Source: Allobosea sp. AAP35
GTDB lineage: Bacteria; Pseudomonadota; Alphaproteobacteria; Rhizobiales; Beijerinckiaceae
NCBI RefSeq assembly: GCF_001295925.1
Contig: NZ_LJHQ01000048.1
Location: 1 to 64,000 of the forward strand
Length of the DNA stretch: 64,000 nt
Reading direction: 5' to 3'
Shown: positions 34,554 through 43,085 of the stretch, piece by piece
Layout of the letters: every line of letters begins with the position of its first letter
Numbering within the stretch: position 1 is the stretch's first letter
The notes under the pieces: model-generated
Databases searched by the model: none
Told to the model about the DNA's origin: nothing
What the model saw: only the letters and a program-made list of their open reading frames with translations
Position numbers and translations under genes: made by a program

Positions 34554-36935
34554 TTGTCCGACCACAGCCTCACCTCCGCCCCCCTGCCCCGCCCCGGCGG
34601 CCTCGCCGCGCGCGCGCAGGCAGCGCCGAGCGCTGGCTATCTCGCGGGCCTCAACCCCGAGCAGCGTCAGGCGGTCGAGGCGACCGACGGTCCCGTGCTG
34701 GTTCTGGCGGGCGCCGGCACCGGCAAGACCCGCGTGCTCACCACCCGCATCGCCCATCTGATCGCGACCAACCGCGCCTTTCCCTCGCAGATCCTCTCGG
34801 TGACCTTCACCAACAAGGCCGCGCGCGAGATGAAGGAGCGCATCGGTCATCTTGTCGGCGCAGTCGCCGAGGGCATGCCGTGGCTCGGCACCTTCCACTC
34901 GATCTCGGCCAAGATCCTGCGTCGCCACGCCGAGCTGCTCGATCTGCGCAGCGACTTCACCATCCTCGACACCGACGACCAGATCCGCCTGATGAAGCAG
35001 GTGATCGCGGCAGAGGGCATCGACGAGAAGCGCTGGCCCGGCCGCATGCTGGCGGGCTTCATCGATTCCTGGAAGAACCGGGGCCTCGCGCCCAAGGACG
35101 TTGCGCCGGGCGAGGCCGCCGTCTTCGCCAATGGCAAGGGCGGCAAGCTCTATGCCGCCTATCAGGACCGGCTGAAGACGCTGAACGCGGTCGATTTCGG
35201 CGACCTGCTGCTGCACTGCCTGACGCTGTTTCGCGACCATGCCGATGTGCTCGCCACCTATCACGAGCGCTTCCGCTACATCCTCGTCGACGAGTATCAG
35301 GACACCAACACCGCGCAATATCTCTGGCTGCGCCTGCTCGCCCAGGGCCGCCGCAACATCGCCTGCGTCGGCGACGACGACCAGTCGATCTATGGCTGGC
35401 GCGGCGCCGAGGTCGACAACATCCTACGCTTCGAGCACGATTTTCCCGGCGCCACCGTGGTCCGGCTGGAGCGCAACTACCGCTCGACCGGCCATATCCT
35501 CGCCACCGCCTCCAAGCTGATCGCCCGTAACGAAACCCGTCTCGGCAAGACCCTGCGCACCGAGGACGAGCTCGGCGAGAAGGTCACCATCACCGGCGCC
35601 TGGGACAGCCAGGAAGAGGCGCAGCTGATCACCGACGAGATCGAGGCGATGCAGTCGAAGGGCGACAACCTTTCGCAGATCGCCGTGCTGGTGCGGATCT
35701 CCGCCCAGATGCGCGAGTTGGAAGAACGTTTCGTCCAGACCGGCGTGCCTTATCGCGTCATCGGCGGCCCGCGCTTCTACGAGCGCGCCGAAATCCGCGA
35801 CGCCATGGCCTATCTGCGCTGCGTCGTCTCCCCGACCGACGATCTCGCCTTCGAGCGCATCGTCAACCAGCCCAAGCGCGGCCTGGGCGACGCCACCATC
35901 CAGATCCTGCACAACCACGCCCGCGCCAGCCAGCTTTCGCTGCTGCAATCGGCCCGCGCCATCGTCGAGAGCGACGAACTCAAACCGAAGGCCCGCACCT
36001 CCTTACGCGAACTGGTCGAGGCCTTCGGCCGCTGGAGCGCGCGAGCCGAGCACATGCCGCAGGGCGAACTCGCCGAACTGGTGCTGGAAGAGAGCGGCTA
36101 CACCGAGATGTGGCAGAAGGACCGCTCGGCCGACGCCGCCGGCAGGCTCGAAAACCTGAAGGAGCTGGTGCGCTCGCTCGACGAATTTCCAGACCTGCCG
36201 TCCTTCCTCGAACATGTCTCGCTGGTGATGGACACCGATTCCGGTGACGCGGCCGAGCGCGTCTCGATCATGACGCTTCACGGCGCCAAGGGGCTGGAGT
36301 TCGACACCGTCTTCCTGCCCGGCTGGGAGGAAGGCCTGTTCCCCAACCAGCGCGCGCTCGACGAGAGCGGTCGGGCCGGGCTGGAAGAGGAACGCCGCCT
36401 CGCCCATGTCGGCCTGACCCGCGCCCGCAAGCGCCTGAAGCTCTATTTTGCTTCCAACCGCCGCATCCATGGCCTCTGGCAGTCCAACCTGCCCTCGCGC
36501 TTCATCGACGAACTGCCCGAGGAACATGTCGAGGTCGTCCAGGCGGCGTCCAACTACAGCCAGGGCGGCTACGGCGCCTCGCGCTTCGACCGCATGGAGA
36601 GCTTCGGCTCCAGCTACAACACGCCGGGCTGGCAGCGGGCGCAGGAGAACAAGGCCAAGGGCAACGCCGGCGGGGGCTCGGGCTTCTCCGACAGCGGCGG
36701 CTTCGGCCAGGGCACCTTTGGTGGCTCGCGCCAGCGCGGCGGCCCGCTCCTGATCGAGGGCGAACTCACCGCCAAATCATCGGGCACATCGGCCTATGAC
36801 GAAGGCGCCCGCGTCTTCCACGTCAAGTTCGGCAACGGCTCGGTCGCCAGCGTCGACGGCAACAAGCTGACGGTCGATTTCGACAAGGCCGGGCGGAAGA
36901 TGGTGCTTGACTCGTTCGTACAATCAACATCCTGA
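34554..36935 (+). CDS. uvrD: UvrD/PcrA family ATP-dependent DNA helicase
   Basis: Superfamily 1A 3'-5' helicase of nucleotide-excision and mismatch repair, about 793 residues. Motifs: Q-x-x-A-V near 45, Walker A AGAGTGKTR, Ia T-F-T-N-K-A-A-R-E-M, II V-D-E-Y-Q-D-T-N, III G-D-D-D-Q-S-I-Y-G-W-R-G-A, IV N-Y-R-S-T, V L-H-G-A-K-G-L-E-F and VI V-G-L-T-R-A-R-K-R-L. There is a Gly/Ser-rich linker (about 655-735) before a C-terminal Tudor-like end. No ATG is in frame near the 5' end; TTG at 34554 is preferred because a TATATT -10 box at 34514-34519 would start transcription near 34526, just after an alternative GTG at 34524. Confidence 0.93.
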   Translation: MSDHSLTSAPLPRPGGLAARAQAAPSAGYLAGLNPEQRQAVEATDGPVLVLAGAGTGKTRVLTTRIAHLIATNRAFPSQILSVTFTNKAAREMKERIGHLVGAVAEGMPWLGTFHSISAKILRRHAELLDLRSDFTILDTDDQIRLMKQVIAAEGIDEKRWPGRMLAGFIDSWKNRGLAPKDVAPGEAAVFANGKGGKLYAAYQDRLKTLNAVDFGDLLLHCLTLFRDHADVLATYHERFRYILVDEYQDTNTAQYLWLRLLAQGRRNIACVGDDDQSIYGWRGAEVDNILRFEHDFPGATVVRLERNYRSTGHILATASKLIARNETRLGKTLRTEDELGEKVTITGAWDSQEEAQLITDEIEAMQSKGDNLSQIAVLVRISAQMRELEERFVQTGVPYRVIGGPRFYERAEIRDAMAYLRCVVSPTDDLAFERIVNQPKRGLGDATIQILHNHARASQLSLLQSARAIVESDELKPKARTSLRELVEAFGRWSARAEHMPQGELAELVLEESGYTEMWQKDRSADAAGRLENLKELVRSLDEFPDLPSFLEHVSLVMDTDSGDAAERVSIMTLHGAKGLEFDTVFLPGWEEGLFPNQRALDESGRAGLEEERRLAHVGLTRARKRLKLYFASNRRIHGLWQSNLPSRFIDELPEEHVEVVQAASNYSQGGYGASRFDRMESFGSSYNTPGWQRAQENKAKGNAGGGSGFSDSGGFGQGTFGGSRQRGGPLLIEGELTAKSSGTSAYDEGARVFHVKFGNGSVASVDGNKLTVDFDKAGRKMVLDSFVQSTS

Positions 36936-37170
36936 ATGTTCTGGAACTGATTTTTATACCGCGCAGTGAATTACGTTAATTTTCAGTCGGTTAGCGGCCA
37001 AAGGAACGCGGAACAGAGAATCAACCTAAGAGGTACCGATATCAAAGAATTGAAAAAGCACGCATTTACAGCATGTTAGAAGAATTACGTGGACATGCCC
37101 GCTCGTTTTGAGCGCGGCAATACAAATGCATATAAATAGTTGGGTGCTTCTCCGTTAACCCGAGGCACCC
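36936..37170. other. AT-rich patch upstream of hicAB, no gene seen
   Basis: This 235-bp gap is strikingly AT-rich compared with its surroundings (long runs such as GATTTTTATAC and AATTACGTTAATTTTC). No frame or RNA was recognised. Near the end are a TATAAA box (about 37131-37136) and an inverted repeat GGGTGC...GCACCC (37142-37170) around GTTAAC, which overlaps the hicA ribosome site and may be its operator. The composition suggests acquired DNA. Confidence 0.6.
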
Positions 37171-37365
37171 ATGCTCAACAACAGCAGCGACATCATTCGC
37201 CGCCTCGAACGCGAGGGCTGGAGATGCATGCGCATCACCGGCTCACACCACGTCTTCAAAAAGCCCGGCGTCTGTGACATCATCACAGTGCCGCATCCGA
37301 AGAAGAATTTCGGTCCCGGCCTCGTGTTGAAAATCTACAAGCTGGCAGGCTGGCCCCGCGACTGA
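37171..37365 (+). CDS. hicA: HicA family mRNA interferase toxin
   Basis: A 64-residue dsRNA-binding-fold toxin with the family motif I-I-R-R-L-E-R-E-G-W near the start and G-S-H-H-V-F-K-K near residues 24-31, whose first His is the likely catalytic residue. It ends with the typical P-H-P-K-K...L-I-Y-K-L-A-G. Toxin gene first, antitoxin second, as is standard for hicAB. The gap to hicB is one base. Confidence 0.93.
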   Translation: MLNNSSDIIRRLEREGWRCMRITGSHHVFKKPGVCDIITVPHPKKNFGPGLVLKIYKLAGWPRD

Positions 37366-37366
37366 C

Positions 37367-37660
37367 ATGACCCACTACGTCGCCTTCATCGAGGACGCAG
37401 GCCCTGACTTCGCCGTCGGCGTCTGGTTTCCTGATCTGCCCGGCTGCTTCTCGGCCGGCGACACGCTCGACGAAGCGCTGGCGAACGCACCCGAGGCCGT
37501 TGCGCTCTGGTTCGAGGACATCGAAGAAGAAGGGCGCAGCGTGCCGCGCGCCCGCACCCCAAGCGAGCTCAAGGCCGATCCCGAGATCGCGGCGGAGATG
37601 GCCAAATACGTCATCGCGCTGATTCCAGCGCCGGATGTGGAGCTGCAGCCGGCAGCCTAG
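37367..37660 (+). CDS. hicB: HicB family antitoxin
   Basis: A 97-residue antitoxin with the partial RNase H fold: Y-V-A-F-I-E...F-A-V-G-V-W-F-P-D-L-P-G-C-F-S-A-G-D-T-L-D-E-A-L-x-N-A. No added helix-turn-helix or ribbon-helix-helix domain is evident at the C-terminus (residues 75-97), so DNA binding may need another region. Confidence 0.92.
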   Translation: MTHYVAFIEDAGPDFAVGVWFPDLPGCFSAGDTLDEALANAPEAVALWFEDIEEEGRSVPRARTPSELKADPEIAAEMAKYVIALIPAPDVELQPAA

Positions 37661-37676
37661 TAGGCGAACGAACCTC

Positions 37677-37794
37677 CCGTCATCCCGGACAAGCCGCGAA
37701 AGCGGCGCCGATCCGGGATCCATTCCGGAGCCTTTCCGAGAAAATTTCCGGCCTGGAATCCCGGGTCTCCGCTTCGCTGCGCCCGGGATGACGG
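37677..37794. repeat. Palindromic intergenic repeat
   Basis: CCGTCATCCCGG (37677-37688) and CCGGGATGACGG (37783-37794) are perfect inverted copies with further partial inner pairing. It lies between convergent hicB and the HxlR gene. Confidence 0.8.
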
Positions 37795-37820
37795 CGTGCT
37801 TCCGGACGCACTCACCGGGC

Positions 37821-38240
37821 TCACCGCCCCTCCCTTGCCTTGAACGCCCTACGCGCCGCTTCGACCTGCGCGTGATACGTCTCCGCCCAGACCCAGACCC
37901 CGCAGAACGCTGCCGTTAGTTCGCCGCCGATCTCCGTCATCGTGTACTCGACATGCGGCGGGATCACCGGATGGACCTTGCGGGTGATCAGTCCGTCGCA
38001 TTCCATCTGCCGCAGCGTCTTGGTCAGCATCTTCTGGCTGATACCGCCGACCAGCCGCCCGACCTGCGTGAAGCGCAGCGTGCCGTGCTCCTCCAGCGCC
38101 TCGAGGATCAGCATCGTCCACTTATCGGCGATCTGGCCGATGACGTCGCGCACCAGCGCATCGACCTCCGGGGGAACCTCGGGATGTTGCAGCCCGCCCC
38201 GCTCCTGCATCGCCGCCACCGCCGCGCGGATCGCGCCCAT
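37821..38240 (-). CDS. HxlR family transcriptional regulator
   Basis: A 139-residue winged-helix regulator. The HxlR core reads I-G-x-K-W-T-M-L-I-L-E-A-L-E-E-H-G-T-L-R-F (here IADKWTMLIL, residues 37-46), followed by G-I-S-Q-K-M-L-T-K-T-L-R-Q-M (about 66-79) and the wing P-H-V-E-Y. HxlR proteins often respond to aldehydes or redox stress. It is divergent from an SDR gene, which it probably controls. No Cys in the usual redox position was identified. Confidence 0.93.
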   Translation of the reverse strand: MGAIRAAVAAMQERGGLQHPEVPPEVDALVRDVIGQIADKWTMLILEALEEHGTLRFTQVGRLVGGISQKMLTKTLRQMECDGLITRKVHPVIPPHVEYTMTEIGGELTAAFCGVWVWAETYHAQVEAARRAFKAREGR

Positions 38241-38256
38241 CCTTCACTCTCCTTTG

Positions 38257-38282
38257 GGTGCCTATAGAACTTTCAGGTGCCT
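38257..38282. promoter_or_regulatory. Direct repeat in the HxlR-SDR intergenic region
   Basis: GGTGCCT occurs at 38257-38263 and 38276-38282 in the 120-bp divergent spacer, 19 bp apart. It is a candidate site for the neighbouring HxlR regulator; binding is inference. Confidence 0.35.
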
Positions 38283-38360
38283 TCTTTCGTTCGGAGAGCA
38301 TCGGCCCTAATTGTGGTCCGCGCAACCACGAAAGGCGCAATCGCGAAAGGACACGAGGCG

Positions 38361-39104
38361 ATGAACATCACAGGCAACACCATCCTGATCACCGGCGGCG
38401 GCTCGGGCATCGGCCGCGCGCTGGCCGAAGCTCTTCACGCCAAGGGCAACAGCGTCATCATCGCCGGACGGCGCGAACGCGTGCTCGATGAGGTCACGCA
38501 GGCCAATCCCGGCATGCAGTCGATGCTGCTCGACATCCAGGACAAGGCGGATATCGAAGGCTTCGCCCGCGATGCGGTGGCGCGCTTTCCGGCTCTGAAC
38601 GTCGTCATCAACAACGCCGGCATCATGAAGCCGGAAACGCAGCTGGACCTCGCCATCGCCGAGGAGACCATCGAGACCAATCTGCTCGGGCCGATCCGGC
38701 TGACGGCGGCCCTGCTGCCGCATCTGCTGGCGCAGCCGCGTGCATCGGTGGTCACCGTCTCGTCGGGCCTCGCCTTCGTGCCACTGGCCGCGACCCCGAC
38801 CTATTCGGCCACCAAGGCGGCGATCCATTCCTGGTCGATGGCGCTGCGCCATCAGCTCAAGGACACGTCAGTCGAAGTCGTCGAGATCGCGCCGCCTTAT
38901 GTGCAAACTGAACTCCTCGGCGCGCATCAGCTGACCGATCCCGCGGCGATGCCGCTCGCCGACTTCACCAACGAGGTGATGGCGATCCTCGAATCGGCCC
39001 CCCCTTCCGGTGAGGTCATCGTCGAGCGCTGCAAGCCGCTGCGCTTCGCGGCGGAAAGCGGGAATTTCGCCGGCGTCTTCGCGATGGTGAACGGCCAGCA
39101 CTGA
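38361..39104 (+). CDS. Short-chain dehydrogenase/reductase, DltE-like
   Basis: A 247-residue NAD(P)-dependent oxidoreductase. Cofactor motif T-G-G-G-S-G-I-G (residues 11-18), N-N-A-G-I-M near 87-92, and the active-site Ser in T-V-S-S-G with Y-S-A-T-K near 151-155. The sequence resembles DltE-type oxidoreductases. The ATG at 38361 is chosen for GAGG and the conserved N-terminus. It is divergent from HxlR, a common regulator-target pairing. Confidence 0.94.
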   Translation: MNITGNTILITGGGSGIGRALAEALHAKGNSVIIAGRRERVLDEVTQANPGMQSMLLDIQDKADIEGFARDAVARFPALNVVINNAGIMKPETQLDLAIAEETIETNLLGPIRLTAALLPHLLAQPRASVVTVSSGLAFVPLAATPTYSATKAAIHSWSMALRHQLKDTSVEVVEIAPPYVQTELLGAHQLTDPAAMPLADFTNEVMAILESAPPSGEVIVERCKPLRFAAESGNFAGVFAMVNGQH

Positions 39105-39117
39105 CGGCAAGGATCCG

Positions 39118-39203
39118 GCGTCATTCTCGGGCTTGACCCGAGAATCTCCCGACCCAGACGTCGCTGGTTTCCGAGATGGTCGGGTCAAGCCCGACCATGA
39201 CGC
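39118..39203. repeat. Palindromic intergenic repeat
   Basis: GCGTCAT (39118-39124) pairs with ATGACGC (39197-39203), and the inner TCGGGCTTGACCCGA and TCGGGTCAAGCCCGA stretches pair with each other. It fills the SDR-prmA gap and ends 20 bp before the prmA start. Confidence 0.75.
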
Positions 39204-39223
39204 AGCGTCCGACATGGCGGGCC

Positions 39224-40207
39224 ATGACAACTTCAGTCGGGCCTGCTATCCCCCGCGCCATGCGTGAAGGTCTTCTGCCATCGACGGTCGCGACCGTCCT
39301 CGAACTCTCGACCAGCGGTGAAAAGGCGCGCGCGCTCACCGAGCTGCTGGGCGAGGTCTTCGACCCCACCGAGACCGCGATCTCGGCCTTCGAAATCGAG
39401 ACCGGCGTCACCACGCTGTCGCTCAACGCGCCCTGGAAGGTCGAGATCTACTTCGCCACCCATCCCGACGAGGAGGCCGTGCGCGACATGCTGCGGCCCA
39501 TCGTCGGCGATGTCATCGACACCACGCTCTTCGAAACCGTGAACCAGCAGGACTGGGTCGCCGCCAGCCTCGATGGACTCAAGCCCGTGCGGGCCGGGCG
39601 CGTTCTCGTCCATGGCGCGCATGATCGCGACGCGGTGCGCATCAACGATGTCGGCATCGAAATTCCCGCCGCGCTCGCCTTCGGCACCGGCCATCACGGC
39701 ACCACGGCCGGCTGCCTGCTCGCGCTCGATGCCGAACTGAAGCGCCGCCGCCCCCGCCACGCCATCGATGTCGGCACGGGCACCGGCATCCTGGCCCTCG
39801 CCCTGGCAAAGCAGGTCAGGCGCAAGGTCGTCGCTGGGGACATCGACGCGATCGCGGTCGAGGTCGCCGCGCATAATGCCCGCGTCAACCACGCACCGCT
39901 TGCGCTCGATCTCTATGTCGCGCCGGGGCTTCGTCATGCCAAGGCGAACCGGCCGGGCCATTTTGACCTGGTCTTCGCCAATATCCTGGCCGGCCCCCTG
40001 AAGCGCCTCGCGCCGTCGATCGCGCGGGTTCTGTCAGATGACGGGACCGTCATCCTCTCGGGCCTGCTGGCGATGGATGTCGCCGGCGTCGTCTCGACCT
40101 ACCGGCATCAAGGGCTCCATCTCGCCCGCCAGTCGCTGCGCGAAGGCTGGGCGACGCTGGTCATGAAAAAAGGCGGCGCAGCCCCAAGGCCACGCCACCT
40201 TCGATAA
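39224..40207 (+). CDS. prmA: Ribosomal protein L11 methyltransferase
   Basis: SAM-dependent methyltransferase that methylates ribosomal protein L11. From the ATG at 39224 it has 327 residues: an N-terminal substrate-binding region (1-135) and a class I methyltransferase domain with G-T-G-H-H-G-T-T near 156-163, motif I I-D-V-G-T-G-T-G-I-L near 180-189 and the active-site N-I-L-A-G-P-L near 253-259, a PrmA hallmark. ATGs at 39176 and 39260 are alternatives. Confidence 0.94.
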   Translation: MTTSVGPAIPRAMREGLLPSTVATVLELSTSGEKARALTELLGEVFDPTETAISAFEIETGVTTLSLNAPWKVEIYFATHPDEEAVRDMLRPIVGDVIDTTLFETVNQQDWVAASLDGLKPVRAGRVLVHGAHDRDAVRINDVGIEIPAALAFGTGHHGTTAGCLLALDAELKRRRPRHAIDVGTGTGILALALAKQVRRKVVAGDIDAIAVEVAAHNARVNHAPLALDLYVAPGLRHAKANRPGHFDLVFANILAGPLKRLAPSIARVLSDDGTVILSGLLAMDVAGVVSTYRHQGLHLARQSLREGWATLVMKKGGAAPRPRHLR

Positions 40208-40374
40208 GTAATCCCACAGCGCCGACCTTATTGTAGGTGACAGGCTGCAGATCCTTCGCCAGGCTGAGCCGCATGGCGCGACATTCGAGAACCGGAGCGG
40301 AGCGGACGATCGTCCGTGAGCACCGGAAGCGCAGAATGTCGCGTCAGGCGGCCAGCATCGCGAAGGGAAGCCGC

Positions 40375-40503
40375 TCAGAAGCCGATATGGCCGTAGCGGG
40401 CTTCCGCTTCCGCCTGCATCGAGCGGGCGTCGTGCCAGACGGCGGAGGTGAACTTCACGGCGTCGACGATGGTCTCGTAAACATGCTTGATCATGGCGAT
40501 CAT
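40375..40503 (-). CDS. Small protein of unknown function (42 aa)
   Basis: A 42-codon frame from the ATG at 40503, preceded by AAGGA nine bases upstream. The product is amphipathic and probably helical (KHVYETIVDAVKFTSAVWHD core) with an aromatic C-terminus. It lies 86 bp downstream of the DUF1127-like gene on the same strand. No family recognised. No other gene is seen in the 167 bp between it and prmA. Confidence 0.55.
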   Translation of the reverse strand: MIAMIKHVYETIVDAVKFTSAVWHDARSMQAEAEARYGHIGF

Positions 40504-40589
40504 GGTCTTGGTCCTTGAAAGCCGCAGGAAAGCGGCGGCGGGAAAACGGAAGAGGCCCTGGCGCGTGCCGCGCCAGACGAGGTAACGGC

Positions 40590-40832
40590 TCAGCGGTTGA
40601 ACGGCAGCGCTGTGTCGTTGGAGACGGTCGGGGCCGGAATGCCACCCAGCAGAATTCCCGATTCGTTGATCAGGAAGTTGTGGGCACGCAGTTCGCGCAG
40701 CGCCGAGCGCCGACGGCTCTCGATCATCGCGGCGTAGAGACGCTGCCAGAAACCGGGCCCGTCCGACGTTGCGACGATCTTGGTCACCTCGGTCGCGGGC
40801 AAGACGGAGGCATCGTTCAGCACATAGGTCAT
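40590..40832 (-). CDS. DUF1127-like small protein (80 aa)
   Basis: The central segment F-W-Q-R-L-Y-A-A-M-I-E-S-R-R-R-S-A-L-R-E-L-R-A-H (about residues 29-52) followed by L-I-N-E-S-G-I resembles the Arg-rich helix and trailing D-I-G of DUF1127 proteins, small regulators linked to stress and RNA turnover in alphaproteobacteria. The match is partial. The ATG at 40832 follows GGAG. Two copies of a palindrome lie 81-114 bp upstream. Confidence 0.6.
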   Translation of the reverse strand: MTYVLNDASVLPATEVTKIVATSDGPGFWQRLYAAMIESRRRSALRELRAHNFLINESGILLGGIPAPTVSNDTALPFNR

Positions 40833-40912
40833 GGGGATCCATCTCCTCAATCGAAACGAAGGACAGTTCCGGTCGCTTCCTCGTTCTCTTATGCGACCAA
40901 AGTGGTACGCTT

Positions 40913-40946
40913 TCGCACTTGCGAGAAGATGATTTCGCAGATGCGA
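40913..40946. promoter_or_regulatory. Two tandem TCGCA-N2-TGCGA palindromes
   Basis: TTTCGCACTTGCGAGA and TTTCGCAGATGCGAGA share 14 of 16 bases. Each contains the perfect inverted repeat TCGCA/TGCGA with a 2-bp spacer (40913-40924 and 40935-40946). Their centres are exactly 22 bp apart. They lie in the 284-bp divergent gap between the DUF1127-like gene (-) and the aminopeptidase (+), so they could control either. The gap holds no other recognised gene. Confidence 0.65.
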
Positions 40947-41116
40947 GATATGCGCTGGACGCATACGACGTGCAGGTTTCTGTTAATGATCGTTCTAAAC
41001 GCATAGCGATGAGGCAGTTCGCCTGTTTTGCAAGCGCCTCGGACAAGGCGTTTCGGGCTGGTCTTTGCCGCTTCCACCCGCAACGATGCATCCATCGCCG
41101 AATCTGGACCGTTCCG

Positions 41117-42958
41117 ATGCTGCCATCGCCCGCCCGTCACCACGCCTGCCGTTTCCAAACCTTCTCCGAGCCGAGCGGCCCTTGCGACGTCGCGCCGCGG
41201 GTCGCTGCGTTGCGAGCGGCCCTGGCGCAGCAGGGGCTGGCGGGCTTCGTCGTGCCGCGCGCCGACGAGCATCAGGGCGAATATGTGCCCGCCCATATGG
41301 CGCGCCTCGCCTGGCTCACGGGCTTCACCGGTTCCGCCGGCAACGCCATCATACTGGCGGACAAGGCGGCGCTGATCGTCGACGGCCGCTACACCATCCA
41401 GTCTGCCGAGCAGACCGACACCGCCATCGTTACCCCGACCCGCATGGAGGAGATGCCGCTGGACCGCTGGATCGAGGCCAACCTGCCGGCGGGTGGGCGG
41501 CTTGGCTACGATCCCTGGCTGCACACCGTCGATGGCGTCGCCAAGCTCGAAAAGGCGGCGGTGGCTGCCGGCGCCACGCTGGTTGCCCTTAAGAAAAACC
41601 CGATCGACGCGCTTTGGAGCGACCGCCCCGCGCCGCCGCTTGCGGCCGTCAAGGTGCATCGCGCCGAGTTCGCCGGGGAGGATGCGGCCTCCAAGCTTGC
41701 CCGCATCCAGGAAGCACTGACGCAAGCAAAGGTCGACGCGCTGGTCGTCTCGGACCCGCATGCGCTGGCCTGGACCTTCAACATCAGGGGCGGCGATGTC
41801 GAGCACACGCCGCTGCCGCTGGGCTATGCCATCATCCCGCGCGAAGGTCGTCCGACCGTCTTCCTGGCGCCCGAGAAGGTCACCAACGAGGCCGGCGACG
41901 CCATCGGCGCAGTTGGCGAGATCGCCCCGCCCGCCGCCCTGGAAGCACAGCTTGCGGCATTGGGCGCGGCCGGCGCCAAGGTCCGCCTCGATTCGACCAC
42001 GGCCGCCGCAGCGCTTGCCACCCTGATCCGCGAGGCCGGCGGCATTCCTGACGCGGGCACCGACCCGATCGCTCTGATGAAGGCGCGCAAGAACGAAGCA
42101 GAGCTAGCCGGCACCCGGGCCGCCCATCTGCGCGACGGCGCCGCGATGGTGCGCTTCTTGTCATGGCTTTCTCGCGAGGCCCCCGGCGGGCAACTCACCG
42201 AGATCGACACCGTCGCGGCATTGGAAGCCGAGCGCATGAAGACGGGGCTGCTCAGGGACGTCTCCTTCACCACCATCGCCGGCGCCGGCCCCAATGCGGC
42301 GCTGCCGCATTACCGCGTCACTGAAGCCAGCAACCGCAGGGTCGAGCCCGGCATCCTGCTGGTCGATTCCGGCGGGCAGTATGAGGACGGCACCACCGAC
42401 ATCACCCGGACGATGGTCGTCGGCGAACCCAGCGCCGAGATGGCCGACCGCTACACCCGTGTGCTCAAGGGCCATATCGCGATCTCGCGCGCGCTCTTCG
42501 TCAAGGGCACCTCGGGCGCGCAGCTCGATGCGCTGGCGCGGCTGCCGCTCTGGCAGGCGGGGCTGGATTTCGACCACGGCACCGGGCACGGCGTCGGCAG
42601 CTATCTCTCCGTGCATGAGGGGCCTCAGCGCCTCTCCAAGCTCGGCACGACGCCGCTCGAACCCGGCATGATCCTCTCCAACGAGCCCGGCTACTACAAG
42701 GAGGGCGAATACGGCATCCGCATCGAGAACCTCATCGTCGTCGAGGAGCGCGTCATTCCAGGCGGCGACCGTACGATTTACGGCTTCGAGACCATCACCT
42801 GGTGCCCCTATGAGCGCGCCATGATCGAGTTGAAGCTGCTCGACGAAGGCGAGATCGCCTGGATCAACGCCTATCACGCACAGGTCTGGAGCAATCTTGC
42901 AGGCCTGGTTGAGGGCGAGGCGAAGGCCTGGCTGGAGATAGCGTGCCTGCCGCTGTGA
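41117..42958 (+). CDS. Aminopeptidase P family protein (M24, Xaa-Pro)
   Basis: A metallopeptidase of about 613 residues releasing the N-terminal residue next to proline. It has two creatinase-type N-terminal domains (about 25-160 and 165-320) and a C-terminal pita-bread catalytic domain. Metal ligands are visible: D in LVDSGGQYEDGTTDITRT (both Asps), H in GHGVGSYLSVHEGP, E in NEPGYYKEGEYG and E in IRIENL. The ATG at 41117 is chosen; the frame is open far upstream but runs through shadow sequence. The long form matches the eukaryotic-type XPNPEP1 architecture. Confidence 0.93.
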   Translation: MLPSPARHHACRFQTFSEPSGPCDVAPRVAALRAALAQQGLAGFVVPRADEHQGEYVPAHMARLAWLTGFTGSAGNAIILADKAALIVDGRYTIQSAEQTDTAIVTPTRMEEMPLDRWIEANLPAGGRLGYDPWLHTVDGVAKLEKAAVAAGATLVALKKNPIDALWSDRPAPPLAAVKVHRAEFAGEDAASKLARIQEALTQAKVDALVVSDPHALAWTFNIRGGDVEHTPLPLGYAIIPREGRPTVFLAPEKVTNEAGDAIGAVGEIAPPAALEAQLAALGAAGAKVRLDSTTAAAALATLIREAGGIPDAGTDPIALMKARKNEAELAGTRAAHLRDGAAMVRFLSWLSREAPGGQLTEIDTVAALEAERMKTGLLRDVSFTTIAGAGPNAALPHYRVTEASNRRVEPGILLVDSGGQYEDGTTDITRTMVVGEPSAEMADRYTRVLKGHIAISRALFVKGTSGAQLDALARLPLWQAGLDFDHGTGHGVGSYLSVHEGPQRLSKLGTTPLEPGMILSNEPGYYKEGEYGIRIENLIVVEERVIPGGDRTIYGFETITWCPYERAMIELKLLDEGEIAWINAYHAQVWSNLAGLVEGEAKAWLEIACLPL

Positions 42959-43085
42959 GCCATCACGGTGTGAGAGGCCGAAGACAGGTCATGCACAAGG
43001 AGAATGGCGGGCATCCAATGGGGCGTCTGTCGCGCGCCTGTCACATGACGACGGCTATGCATCGGCTCCGAACAGCAGGTACCGA

